A stretch of DNA of 64,000 nucleotides from Geothrix sp. 21YS21S-2 (GTDB lineage Bacteria > Acidobacteriota > Holophagae > Holophagales > Holophagaceae): NCBI RefSeq assembly GCF_030846775.1, contig NZ_CP132910.1, positions 2,266,001 to 2,330,000 on the forward strand, given 5' to 3'. This document shows positions 24,949 through 32,425 of this stretch, in pieces. The notes under the pieces are model-generated. The model was given only the letters and a program-made list of their open reading frames with translations, made no database searches and had not been told where the DNA came from. A program made the position numbers and the translations under genes. Numbering within the stretch: the first letter of the stretch is position 1; each line of letters begins with the position of its first letter.

Positions 24949-26193
24949 ATGAGCGAACTTATCAACAACCAGGAACTGCGGATCAAGACCCTGAAGGAGG
25001 TCATCCTCCACCTGCACCGGGGAGAGGCCCCCGAGGCGGTGCGGGAGCGCCTCAAGGGGCTCGTGTCCGAGGTGGACGCCGCTGAAATCGCCGCCATGGA
25101 GCAGCAGCTGATGGCCGAAGGGCTCTCCGCGGAGCAGGTGCGCAGCATGTGCGACCTGCACGCCGACGTGCTCAAGGACGTCATGGCCAAACCCAGCGCG
25201 CCGCCGGTGCTCCTGCCGGGGCACCCCGTGGACACCTTCCAGCGGGAGAACCGCGCCCTGGAGCAGGCCGCGGACCTCGCCCGGAAGCGCGCCGCGGCCT
25301 GCGCCGCCCTGCCCGATTCGGGGACGCCCACGGCGGAGCGCCTGGCCCTCCTGGAGGCCCTGGCCCCCCTCATGGACGTGGAGAAGCACTACGGGCGCAA
25401 GGAGCACCTGGTGTTCACCATCCTGGAGCGCCACGGCAACACCGGCCCCTCCAAGGTGATGTGGGGCAAGGACGACGAGGTGCGGGATCTGCTCAAGGGC
25501 GCCCTGGCGGGCCTGCGGGAGGAGACGCTGTGCGGCGCCGAGCTGAAGATCCTGGCCGCATCAGGCGTGACGCCCGCCCTGGACGCCCTGGAATCCATGA
25601 TCTACAAGGAGGAGAAGATCCTCTTCCCCATGGCCCTGCACCTGTTCACCGAGGGCGAGTGGGGCGAGGTGTTCGAGCAGAGCCGGGAATACGGCTGGTG
25701 CCTGGTGGCCCCGGCCGAGGGCTGGCGGCCCCCGCAGGCCAGCCTGCCCCAGGACCCGCTGCTCCTGCCCGCGGCCAAGGCCGTGCAGTTCCCCAGCGGG
25801 ACCCTCTCCTTCGAGCAGCTGCTGGGGATCTTCAATGCCCTGCCCGTGGATCTCACCTTCGTGGACGCCCAGGACAACGTGGGCTTCTTCAGCGAAGGGC
25901 CCGAACGGGTCTTCGCCCGGAGCCGCGCCATCATCGGCCGCGCCGTGCAGAACTGCCACCCGCCCAAGAGCATGGCCATCGTGGAGAAGATCCTCGCCGA
26001 CTTCCGGGAGGGGCGCCAGAACGTGGCCGAGTTCTGGATCGAGATGGGCGGGAAGTTCGTCCACATCCGCTACTTCGCCGTGCGCAACGAGGGAGGGGAA
26101 TACCTGGGGACCCTGGAGGTCACCCAGGAGCTGAGCCGGCTTCGCGCCCTGAGCGGGGAGCGCCGGCTCCTGCAGTACGAGGAGGCCCTGTGA
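24949..26193 (+). CDS. DUF438 / hemerythrin / PAS protein
   Basis: 414 residues in three parts: DUF438 about 8-78 (NQELRIKTLKEVILHLHRGEAPEAVRERL), a hemerythrin HHE domain about 90-235 that provides His/Glu ligands for a di-iron site (LMDVEKHYGRKEHLVFTILERHG, MIYKEEKILFPMALHLF), and a PAS domain about 265-400 (FNALPVDLTFVDAQDNVGFFSEGPERVF). Relatives are found in anaerobes and facultative bacteria and are linked to nitric-oxide, oxygen or iron-sulfur stress, but no enzyme activity is established. Its stop overlaps the start of the DUF2249 gene (GTGA), and a TTGAC-N4-GTCAA box lies upstream, consistent with nitrosative or anaerobic control. Confidence 0.85.
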   Translation: MSELINNQELRIKTLKEVILHLHRGEAPEAVRERLKGLVSEVDAAEIAAMEQQLMAEGLSAEQVRSMCDLHADVLKDVMAKPSAPPVLLPGHPVDTFQRENRALEQAADLARKRAAACAALPDSGTPTAERLALLEALAPLMDVEKHYGRKEHLVFTILERHGNTGPSKVMWGKDDEVRDLLKGALAGLREETLCGAELKILAASGVTPALDALESMIYKEEKILFPMALHLFTEGEWGEVFEQSREYGWCLVAPAEGWRPPQASLPQDPLLLPAAKAVQFPSGTLSFEQLLGIFNALPVDLTFVDAQDNVGFFSEGPERVFARSRAIIGRAVQNCHPPKSMAIVEKILADFREGRQNVAEFWIEMGGKFVHIRYFAVRNEGGEYLGTLEVTQELSRLRALSGERRLLQYEEAL

Positions 26194-26444
26194 GCGCCCC
26201 CACCTGGTACGATCCCGCCCGCGTGATCCTCACCGTGGACGTCACCGCGATGCTCGCCAAGGGCGTCCATCCCCTCCAGCCGGTGCGGGAAGCCCTGGAG
26301 GCCTGCGCCCCCGGGAGCATCGTGGAACTGCGCAGCACCTTCGAACCCGCGCCCCTCCTGGAGGTCTTCCGGGAACTGCGCATGGACGTCTGGTGCGAAG
26401 GGGAGGCAGGGGCTTTCAGGACCTGCATCCGGAAACCCGGCTAG
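26190..26444 (+). CDS. DUF2249 (TusA-like) protein
   Basis: 84 residues from a GTG overlapping the DUF438 stop. The sequence ILTVDVTAMLAKGVHPLQPVREALEACAPGSIVELRSTFEPAPLLEVFRE matches the DUF2249 pattern, a TusA-like two-layer fold seen beside hemerythrin/DUF438 genes and nitric-oxide response genes. The usual TusA cysteine is not at the N-terminus here, so sulfur transfer is doubtful. Translation is coupled to the upstream gene and the mobB gene follows 23 bp later, so the three form an operon. The biochemical role is unknown. Confidence 0.8.
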   Translation: MSAPTWYDPARVILTVDVTAMLAKGVHPLQPVREALEACAPGSIVELRSTFEPAPLLEVFRELRMDVWCEGEAGAFRTCIRKPG

Positions 26445-26467
26445 GATCTTTGACGGAGGTCGCCGGT

Positions 26468-26965
26468 ATGAAGGTCATGGGCATCGTCGGCTGGAGCGGC
26501 AGCGGCAAGACCAGCCTGCTGGTGCAGGTCCTCCCTCTCCTGCGGGATCGGGGGCTGAAGGTCTCCACCATGAAGCACGCCCATCACCGCTTCGACGTGG
26601 ACCGCCCCGGCAAGGACTCCTTCCAGCACCGGGAGGCCGGGGCCTCGGAGGTGCTGGTGGTGACGTCGAGCCGCTGGGTGCTCATGCACGAGTCCCGGGA
26701 GGAGCCCGAGCCCTCCATCGAGTCCCTGATCCAGCGCATGACCCCCGTGGACCTGCTGCTCATCGAGGGCTTCAAGACCCACCCCCACCCCAAGCTCGAG
26801 ATCCACCGGAAATCCGAGGGCAAGCCCCTGCTCGCCCCCGGCGACCCGGACATCGTGGCGGTGGCCACGGACAGCCCCCTTCCGGGCCTCGCCCTGCCCC
26901 AGCTGGACCTGAACGACCCCGCGGCCATCGCGGACTTCATCCTGGCCCACACCGGGCTGGGCTGA
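26468..26965 (+). CDS. mobB: Molybdopterin-guanine dinucleotide biosynthesis protein MobB
   Basis: 165 residues from the ATG at 26468 with a GGAGG ribosome site; the frame is open further upstream but that start would overlap the DUF2249 gene. Walker A is GWSGSGKT (8-15), followed by MKHAHHRFDVDRPGKDSFQHREAGA, typical of MobB (Mg/GTP-binding, and a His pair seen in the family). The family helps attach GMP to molybdopterin, probably as a GTP-binding partner of MobA. Its place in an operon with DUF438 hints that a molybdoenzyme may be used under the same conditions. No mobA is present. Confidence 0.9.
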   Translation: MKVMGIVGWSGSGKTSLLVQVLPLLRDRGLKVSTMKHAHHRFDVDRPGKDSFQHREAGASEVLVVTSSRWVLMHESREEPEPSIESLIQRMTPVDLLLIEGFKTHPHPKLEIHRKSEGKPLLAPGDPDIVAVATDSPLPGLALPQLDLNDPAAIADFILAHTGLG

Positions 26966-26993
26966 GGCTTCAGGGGTTCCGGAACATTTCTCT

Positions 26994-27008
26994 AGACGAC
27001 CGGTCTAC
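26994..27008. promoter_or_regulatory. Putative NemR-type operator
   Basis: TAGAC-GACCG-GTCTA, a palindrome 19 bp before the TetR-family gene start; the inner GACCGGTC is palindromic too. NemR of E. coli binds a TAGACC/GGTCTA-type site, so autoregulation of the downstream operon is likely. Confidence 0.55.
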
Positions 27009-27027
27009 TTCAAGTAGGCTGAAAGCC

Positions 27028-27612
27028 ATGAGGCAGCCCCAAACCGACGTCCGCAAGCACATCCTCGCCACGGGCTACGGGATCATCTCCCGCAAGGGCT
27101 TCTCCGCCATGGGCCTCACCGAGCTCCTTGAGGCGGCGCAGGTGCCCAAGGGCAGCTTCTACCATTATTTCGAGTCCAAGGAACAGTTCGGGGAGGCCCT
27201 CCTGGAGGCGTACTTCACGGACTACCTCATGCGAACGGAGGCCCTGCTGGACGCCAGGGACCTGCCCGCCCGGGACCGCCTGATGCGCTACTGGCTCCGG
27301 TGGCGGGACGCGCAGATCCAGGATCCCGAGGCGCTCCAGTGCCTGGTGGTCAAGCTCAGCGCCGAGGTGTCGGACCTCTCCGAAGCGATGCGCGCCGTCC
27401 TCCTGCGGGGCACGGACGGCGTGCTGGCCCAGCTTTCGGCCTGCGTGGCCGAGGGCGTCCGGGACGGTTCCCTGCGCGGGCAGGACCCGGACGCCGTCGC
27501 CCTCTCCCTCTACCAGCTCTGGCTGGGCGCGAGCCTCCTGGCCAAGGTCCGCCGCGACCCCACCCCCTTCGAGTCGGCCCTGGCCACCACCCGCGCCGCG
27601 CTCGGCACCTGA
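27028..27612 (+). CDS. nemR: NemR-like TetR-family redox regulator
   Basis: 194 residues. The N-terminal helix-turn-helix reads GFSAMGLTELLEAAQVPKGSFYHYFESKEQFG. The effector domain matches E. coli NemR around the redox switch: CLVVKLSAEVSDLSEAMR, with Cys105 at the position of NemR Cys106, and LWLGASLLAK with Lys173 at the place of NemR Lys175. In E. coli that Cys reacts with HOCl and with electrophiles such as methylglyoxal and quinones, releasing the repressor. The downstream yqhD-like and aldo-keto reductase genes (20-bp gaps) would remove aldehydes, which fits. The upstream palindrome suggests autorepression. Whether this Cys senses the same compounds is inferred. Confidence 0.85.
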   Translation: MRQPQTDVRKHILATGYGIISRKGFSAMGLTELLEAAQVPKGSFYHYFESKEQFGEALLEAYFTDYLMRTEALLDARDLPARDRLMRYWLRWRDAQIQDPEALQCLVVKLSAEVSDLSEAMRAVLLRGTDGVLAQLSACVAEGVRDGSLRGQDPDAVALSLYQLWLGASLLAKVRRDPTPFESALATTRAALGT

Positions 27613-27631
27613 AAACCCTTCAAGGAATCCC

Positions 27632-28771
27632 ATGCAAAACTTCACCTTCTGCAACCCGACCAAGATCCTCTTCGGCAAGGGGCGAATCCAGGACCTGGCC
27701 AAGGAGATCCCGGCCGGCCAGCGCGTGCTCGTCACCTACGGCGGAGGCAGCGCCCTGGCCAGCGGCACCCTCGGCGAGGTGCGCGAGGCCCTCCGGCACG
27801 CCGCCGTGACCGAGTTCGGCGGCATCGAGCCCAACCCCAGCTACGAGACCCTGATGGGCGCCGTGAAGCTGGCCCGGGAGACCGGCACCGAATTCATCCT
27901 CGCCGTCGGGGGCGGCTCGGTCATGGACGGCACCAAGTTCATCGCCGCCGCGGTGCCCTTCACGGGGGAGGACCCCTGGGACCTCGTCGTCCGGAAGGCG
28001 CCCGTGAAATCCGCCCTGCCCTTCGGCACCGTGGTCACCATGCCCGCCACGGGTTCGGAGATGAACAGCGGCGCCGTCATCACGCGCCGCTCGCTGGGGA
28101 CCAAGCTGCCCTTCGGCAGCCCCCTGCTCTTCCCCCGCTTCTCGGTGCTGGACCCCGAGAAGACCTACACCCTGCCCCCGCGCCAGATCGGCAACGGCGT
28201 GGTGGACGCCTTCGTGCACACGGTGGAGCAGTACCTCACCTACCCCGCGGACGCCCCGATGCAGGACGAGTTCTCGGAGGGGATCCTGCGCACGCTGATC
28301 CGCGTCGGGCCCACGACCCTCGCCGAGCCGGAGAACTACGAGGCGCGCGCGGCCTTCGTGTGGGCCGCCACCCTGGCCCTCAACGGCCTCATCGGGGCGG
28401 GCGTGCCCCAGGACTGGGCCACCCACATGATCGGCCACGAGCTCACGGCGAAGTTCGGCCTGGACCATGCCCAGAGCCTGGCCGTGGTGCTGCCGTCGAT
28501 GCTGGAGGAGCGCATCGGGGCCAAGCGGGCCAAGCTCGAGCAGTACGCGGAGCGCGTGTGGGGCCTTAGGACGGCCCCGGAAGCCATCGAAGCCACCCGG
28601 GCCTTTTTCGAGAGCCTGGGCGTGAAGACCCGCCTTCAGGATTACGGCGTCGGCGCCGACGCCATCCCGGGCCTGCTCGCGGCCCTGGAGGCCCACGGCA
28701 TGACGGCCCTGGGCGAGCGCCGGGACGTCACCCTGGACGTGTCGCGCCGGGTCCTGGAGCGGGCCCTCTAG
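27632..28771 (+). CDS. yqhD: NADPH-dependent aldehyde reductase YqhD
   Basis: 379 residues, collinear with E. coli YqhD. Key parts: NPTKILFGKGRIQDL, RVLVTYGGGSAL, FGGIEPNPSYETLMGAVKL, VGGGSVMDGTKFIAAAV (nucleotide-binding), GNGVVDAFVHTVEQ and WATHMIGHELTAKFGLDHAQ, which supply the Asp and three His metal ligands. The enzyme is an iron-dependent-type (zinc-bound in E. coli) alcohol dehydrogenase that reduces short-chain and lipid-derived aldehydes, with NADPH. It lies 19 bp after the NemR-like gene with an AAGGAA ribosome site and is followed by an aldo-keto reductase gene 20 bp later, forming an aldehyde-defence operon. Confidence 0.92.
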   Translation: MQNFTFCNPTKILFGKGRIQDLAKEIPAGQRVLVTYGGGSALASGTLGEVREALRHAAVTEFGGIEPNPSYETLMGAVKLARETGTEFILAVGGGSVMDGTKFIAAAVPFTGEDPWDLVVRKAPVKSALPFGTVVTMPATGSEMNSGAVITRRSLGTKLPFGSPLLFPRFSVLDPEKTYTLPPRQIGNGVVDAFVHTVEQYLTYPADAPMQDEFSEGILRTLIRVGPTTLAEPENYEARAAFVWAATLALNGLIGAGVPQDWATHMIGHELTAKFGLDHAQSLAVVLPSMLEERIGAKRAKLEQYAERVWGLRTAPEAIEATRAFFESLGVKTRLQDYGVGADAIPGLLAALEAHGMTALGERRDVTLDVSRRVLERAL

Positions 28772-28791
28772 TCCCAGGAAAGGAGGCCACC

Positions 28792-29841
28792 ATGAAATAC
28801 AACCCGTTGGGCCGCACCGGCCTTTTCGTGTCCGAGATCTGCCTGGGCGCCATGACCTTCGGGGGCAACCCCGAGGCCGGCTTCTGGAAGACCATCGGCG
28901 ACCTCGGCCAGCCCGAAGTGGACGGCATCGTGGGCCGGGCGCTGGCCGCGGGCGTGAACTTCATCGACACCGCCGACGTCTACTCCTACGGCCAGTCCGA
29001 GCGGCTCGTGGGCCAGGCCCTGAGCAACCTGGGGGTGGCCCGCAAGGACGTCGTCCTCGCCACCAAGGTCTTCGGGGAGATGGGCCCCGGCCCCAACGAC
29101 CGCGGCGCCTCCCGGGGCCACATCATGGACTCGGTGCACGGGAGCCTGGAGCGCCTCCAGACCGACCACATCGACCTGTACCAGATCCACGGCAACGACT
29201 CCGTCACGCCGGTCGACGAGACCCTGCGGGCCCTGGACGACCTGGTGCGCCAGGGCCTGGTGCGCCACGTGGGCGTGTCCAACTGGACGGCCTGGAGGAT
29301 CGCCAAGGCCCTGGGCCAGAGCGAGGCCAGGAACTGGGCCCGCTTCGAGACCCTGCAGGCCTACTACTCCATCGCCGGGCGCGACATCGAACGGGAGCTG
29401 GTGCCCATGCTCACGGAGGAGAAGCTGGGCCTGATGGTCTGGTCCCCCCTCGCCGGGGGGCTGCTCTCGGGCAAGTACGGCCCCGGCGCCACCACCCCGG
29501 AAGGCTCCCGGCGGACCACCTTCGACTTCCCGCCCGTGGACAGGGACCGGGCCTGGGCCTGCGTGGCCGCCATGCGCGAAATCGGGGAGGCCCGCGGCAT
29601 CTCGGTGGCCCGCGTCGCCCTGGCGTGGCTCCTCGCCCAGCCCCACGTGATGAGCGTGATCATCGGCGCCCGCACCCAGGCCCAGCTGGACGACAACCTC
29701 GCGGCGACGGACGCGGAGCTCTCCGCCGGAGAGCTCGCGCGCCTCGATGCGGTCAGCGCCCTCCCGCCGGAATACCCGGGCTGGATGCTGCAGCGCCAGG
29801 GCGGATCGCGGCGGCCGAAGCCCTTCCAGCCGAAGAGCTGA
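28792..29841 (+). CDS. Aldo-keto reductase
   Basis: 349 residues with the TIM-barrel AKR signatures: NFIDTADVYSYGQSE gives the catalytic Asp and Tyr, VVLATKVFG the Lys, and YQIHGND the His; the NADPH-binding end shows IIGARTQAQLDDNL. It resembles the YajO/YghZ-like group that reduces sugars and small aldehydes. It begins with AGGAGG at the right spacing and shares the strand and short gap with yqhD, so it is likely the third gene of the NemR-controlled operon. Confidence 0.9.
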   Translation: MKYNPLGRTGLFVSEICLGAMTFGGNPEAGFWKTIGDLGQPEVDGIVGRALAAGVNFIDTADVYSYGQSERLVGQALSNLGVARKDVVLATKVFGEMGPGPNDRGASRGHIMDSVHGSLERLQTDHIDLYQIHGNDSVTPVDETLRALDDLVRQGLVRHVGVSNWTAWRIAKALGQSEARNWARFETLQAYYSIAGRDIERELVPMLTEEKLGLMVWSPLAGGLLSGKYGPGATTPEGSRRTTFDFPPVDRDRAWACVAAMREIGEARGISVARVALAWLLAQPHVMSVIIGARTQAQLDDNLAATDAELSAGELARLDAVSALPPEYPGWMLQRQGGSRRPKPFQPKS

Positions 29842-29882
29842 CGATCCGGCCCGGAACGGCGGGATTCCCCGGACCGCAATTT

Positions 29883-29923
29883 CAATGTTGAGACATTGAC
29901 TCATTCCCATTTTCGTTTATCCT
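29883..29923 (+). promoter_or_regulatory. Candidate promoter with overlapping palindrome
   Basis: TTGACT (29896-29901) and TATCCT (29918-29923) are 16 bp apart and fit a sigma-70 promoter for the three-gene operon that starts at 30006. The palindrome CAATGT-TGAG-ACATTG (29883-29898) covers part of the -35 box, so it could be a repressor site. Confidence 0.4.
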
Positions 29924-30005
29924 TGCCGTGGTTTGTTCCGCACCCTGCCCCCGCCAGGCGCCTCCCAGAGGACGCCGGACGCAGGTCCACCCCAAGGAGG
30001 AACCC

Positions 30006-30440
30006 ATGCAGACCCCGGAAGACGAAGTCCGTGAAGCTTCGGCGCGCTTCTATTCCGCCTTGAACCGCATGGCCAACGGCGATGCGGATCCGCTGGCGGA
30101 GGTCTGGCACCATGGCGCCGAGGCGACCACCATGCACCCGGTGGGCGGCCGGGAGGCGGGTTGGGGACCGGTCCAGGCCTCGTTCGCGCAGGTGGCCCAC
30201 CTCGCCTCGGAAGGACAGATCCGGCTTGAGGAGCAGCTCGTCCGGGTCGTGGGGGACCTGGCCTATGAACTGGGCGTCGAACGCGGAGCCGTCAAGCTCG
30301 GGGGCCTCCAGTCCACCGTCGACAGCCGGGTCACGAACATCTACCGCAAGGACGAAGGGACCTGGAGGATCGTCCACCACCATACGGACGTGTCGCCGTC
30401 GATGGTGGAGATCCTGGATCGCCTGTCGGCGAAGGCCTGA
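30006..30440 (+). CDS. SnoaL/NTF2-like domain protein
   Basis: 144 residues from the ATG at 30006, directly after AAGGAGGAA; a longer upstream frame lacks a ribosome site. The pattern EVREASARFYSALNRMANGDADPLAEVWHHGAEATTMHPVGG with VTNIYRKDEGTWRIVHHHTDVS is that of the DUF4440/SnoaL-3 group of NTF2-like barrels, which bind small hydrophobic molecules or act as minor isomerases. No catalytic residue can be named with confidence. It leads a three-gene operon with an ABM-type protein and an NmrA-like protein. Confidence 0.75.
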   Translation: MQTPEDEVREASARFYSALNRMANGDADPLAEVWHHGAEATTMHPVGGREAGWGPVQASFAQVAHLASEGQIRLEEQLVRVVGDLAYELGVERGAVKLGGLQSTVDSRVTNIYRKDEGTWRIVHHHTDVSPSMVEILDRLSAKA

Positions 30441-30451
30441 GGAGGCAAGCC

Positions 30452-30739
30452 ATGCCCTATGCCATCGTTCACCACTTCCCGGGCGGCACCAAGGAGCAGT
30501 ACGAGGCGTCCGTCGGCGCCGTGCATCCCGGCAGGACCGTCCTTCCCAAGGGGCAGGTCTACCACGCCGCCGGGCCTTCCCCCGGGGGCTGGACGGTCAT
30601 CGCCGTCCACGACTCGAAGGCGAGCTGGGAGGAGTTCCGGGACGAGATCCTGATGCCGAGGATGCGGCAGGGGATCCCCGGCGGCTTCAAGACGCCGCCC
30701 CTGGAGACGGCCTTCGAAACCCACCTCGTGCTGTCCTAG
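30452..30739 (+). CDS. ABM-like dimeric alpha-beta barrel protein
   Basis: 95 residues with a GAGGAGGC ribosome site 11 bp after the SnoaL gene. MPYAIVHHFPGGTKEQYEASVGAVHP..GQVYHAAGPSPGGWTVIAVHDSKASWEEF has the pattern of small dimeric ferredoxin-like barrels (antibiotic-biosynthesis-monooxygenase or YciI-type). Such proteins oxidise or bind aromatic compounds without a cofactor, or are simple stress proteins. The substrate is unknown. Confidence 0.6.
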   Translation: MPYAIVHHFPGGTKEQYEASVGAVHPGRTVLPKGQVYHAAGPSPGGWTVIAVHDSKASWEEFRDEILMPRMRQGIPGGFKTPPLETAFETHLVLS

Positions 30740-30748
30740 GGAGGTCCC

Positions 30749-31693
30749 ATGGCCAAGCGGCTCATCGCGGTGATCGGCGCCACCGGCGCCCAGGGCGGCG
30801 GCCTCGTGCGGGCCGTGCTCGCGGATCCGGGCGGAGGCTTCGCGGTGCGGGCCGTCACCCGCAAGCCCGGGGAAGGCAGGGCCGCGGAGCTGGCCAGGGC
30901 AGGCGCCGAGGTGGCGGCAGCGGACCTCGACGACCCCGCGAGCCTCGTGAAGGCCTTCGAAGGGGCCGACTGCGCCTACTGCGTCACCAACTTCTGGGAG
31001 CACTTCTCCCCCGAGAAGGAGCTGGCCCAGGCGAAGAACCTCGCCCGGGCCGCCAGGGCCGCGGGCGTGGGCCACGTCATCTGGTCCACCCTGGAGGACA
31101 CCCGGCTCTCGGTGCCCCTCACCGACGACCGCATGCCCACGCTGATGGGGACGTACAAGGTCCCCCACTTCGACGCCAAGGGCAGCGCCGACGCGTTCTT
31201 CGCGGAGGAGGGGGTGCCCACCACCTTCCTGCTCACGTCCTTCTACTGGGACAACCTCATCCACTTCGGCATGGGCCCGAAGAAGGGCGAGGACGGGAAG
31301 TGGTCCTTCGTCCTGCCCATGGCGGACCGCAAGCTGCCCGGCATCGCCGCCGAGGACATCGGGCGCTGCGCGTACGGCATCTTCAAGCGGGGCGCGGGAC
31401 TCGTGGGCCGGACCGTGGGCATCGCCGGTGAGCACCTGACGGGGGCCGCCATGGCATCCGCCCTCTCCAGCGCCCTGGACCGGCAGATCGCCTACGCCTA
31501 CGTCCCGCCGGAGGTCTACCGCACCTTCGGGTTCCCCGGGGCGGAGGATCTGGGCAACATGTTCCAGTACAACCGGGATTTCGCCGACGCGTTCTGCGCG
31601 AGGCGGGACCTCGCGTTCTCCCGTTCCGTCAATCCGGAGCTGCAGACCTTCGCCCAGTGGCTCGCGCGGCATGTGAAGGAGATCCCGGGCTGA
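30749..31693 (+). CDS. NmrA-family NAD(P)-binding protein
   Basis: 314 residues. The Rossmann motif is IAVIGATGAQGGGLVRAVLA, and the family feature AVTRKPGEGRAAELARAGAEVAAADLDDPASLVKAFEGADCAYCVTNFWEHF follows. NmrA-like proteins sense NADP/NADPH ratio or act as NADPH-dependent quinone reductase-like enzymes; the YxxxK catalytic pair of true SDRs is not apparent. It is the last gene of the SnoaL/ABM operon (9-bp gap, GGGAGG ribosome site). The trio suggests handling of reactive small molecules, which is only inferred. Confidence 0.8.
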   Translation: MAKRLIAVIGATGAQGGGLVRAVLADPGGGFAVRAVTRKPGEGRAAELARAGAEVAAADLDDPASLVKAFEGADCAYCVTNFWEHFSPEKELAQAKNLARAARAAGVGHVIWSTLEDTRLSVPLTDDRMPTLMGTYKVPHFDAKGSADAFFAEEGVPTTFLLTSFYWDNLIHFGMGPKKGEDGKWSFVLPMADRKLPGIAAEDIGRCAYGIFKRGAGLVGRTVGIAGEHLTGAAMASALSSALDRQIAYAYVPPEVYRTFGFPGAEDLGNMFQYNRDFADAFCARRDLAFSRSVNPELQTFAQWLARHVKEIPG

Positions 31694-31716
31694 GACCAGC
31701 CCAGGGAATTTGACCG

Positions 31717-31741
31717 GGATGTGAAATGCCATTTTACATCC
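31717..31741. promoter_or_regulatory. 25-bp palindrome upstream of the cytidylate-kinase-like gene
   Basis: GGATGTGAAATG-C-CATTTTACATCC, arms of 12 bp with one mismatch, 36 bp before the start of the kinase-like gene. This looks like an operator of a dimeric repressor. A hairpin in the 5' leader is the alternative; it is not followed by a T-run. Confidence 0.5.
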
Positions 31742-31777
31742 GGTTCCCGGAAGCGAAAACTGGGGGTGGAGGCGTCC

Positions 31778-32425
31778 ATGACGAGCCACCCCGCCATCAC
31801 CATCTCCCGCAGCATCGGCAGCGGCGGCACCGAGGCGGGCTTCCTGACGGCGCGCAGGCTCGGCTGGCACTTCTGCGACCGGCGGATCCTGCGTCTGGCC
31901 GCGGGGGCCATGGGCCACTCCGTCGCCAGCCTGGCCCACCAGGAGGACCACCCCAGCGGATTCAAGGATTGGCTCATGACCATCTTCGCGCTGGGCTCCC
32001 CGGAGGCGCCCTTCACCCTGTTGCATGAGGTGCCCATCTACAGCCGGGATCTGTTCGACGTGCAGAAGGCCGTGATGCACCGGATGGTGGAGCACGCCCC
32101 CTCGGTGATCGTCGGGAGAGGCGGGTTCATCGCCCTGAAGGACCAGCCGGACGTGCTCCACGTGAGCATCCACGCGGATCTGGACTTCCGGGTCGAATCG
32201 CTGATCCGGCGCCACAAGGCCCCCAACCGCCGGGCCGCCCTGGCCACCATCGAGGACTCCGACCGGGGCCGGGCCGGGTTCATCAAGGCCATATCCGGCG
32301 CGGACTGGCGGGATCCCAGGCACTTCGACCTGGTGCTGGACCCCTCGGGCGAGGGCCTCGAAGCCTGCGTGGGAAGCATCGTCGCGGAGGCCGGCCGGCG
32401 CTTCCTGCTGGACCGGGAGGCCTGA
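31778..32425 (+). CDS. Cytidylate-kinase-like family protein
   Basis: 215 residues from the ATG at 31778 with a GGTGGAGG ribosome site; an ATG-less upstream extension of 19 residues would run into the palindrome. The N-terminal ITISRSIGSGGTEAGFLTARRLGWHFCDRRILRLAA is the shortened P-loop seen in the PF13189 cytidylate-kinase-like family, and VIVGRGGFIALKDQPDVLHVSIHADLDFRVE supports it. These proteins phosphorylate nucleotides or other small molecules, mostly uncharacterised. The stop touches that of the converging GAF gene. A 25-bp palindrome upstream indicates dedicated regulation. Confidence 0.75.
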   Translation: MTSHPAITISRSIGSGGTEAGFLTARRLGWHFCDRRILRLAAGAMGHSVASLAHQEDHPSGFKDWLMTIFALGSPEAPFTLLHEVPIYSRDLFDVQKAVMHRMVEHAPSVIVGRGGFIALKDQPDVLHVSIHADLDFRVESLIRRHKAPNRRAALATIEDSDRGRAGFIKAISGADWRDPRHFDLVLDPSGEGLEACVGSIVAEAGRRFLLDREA

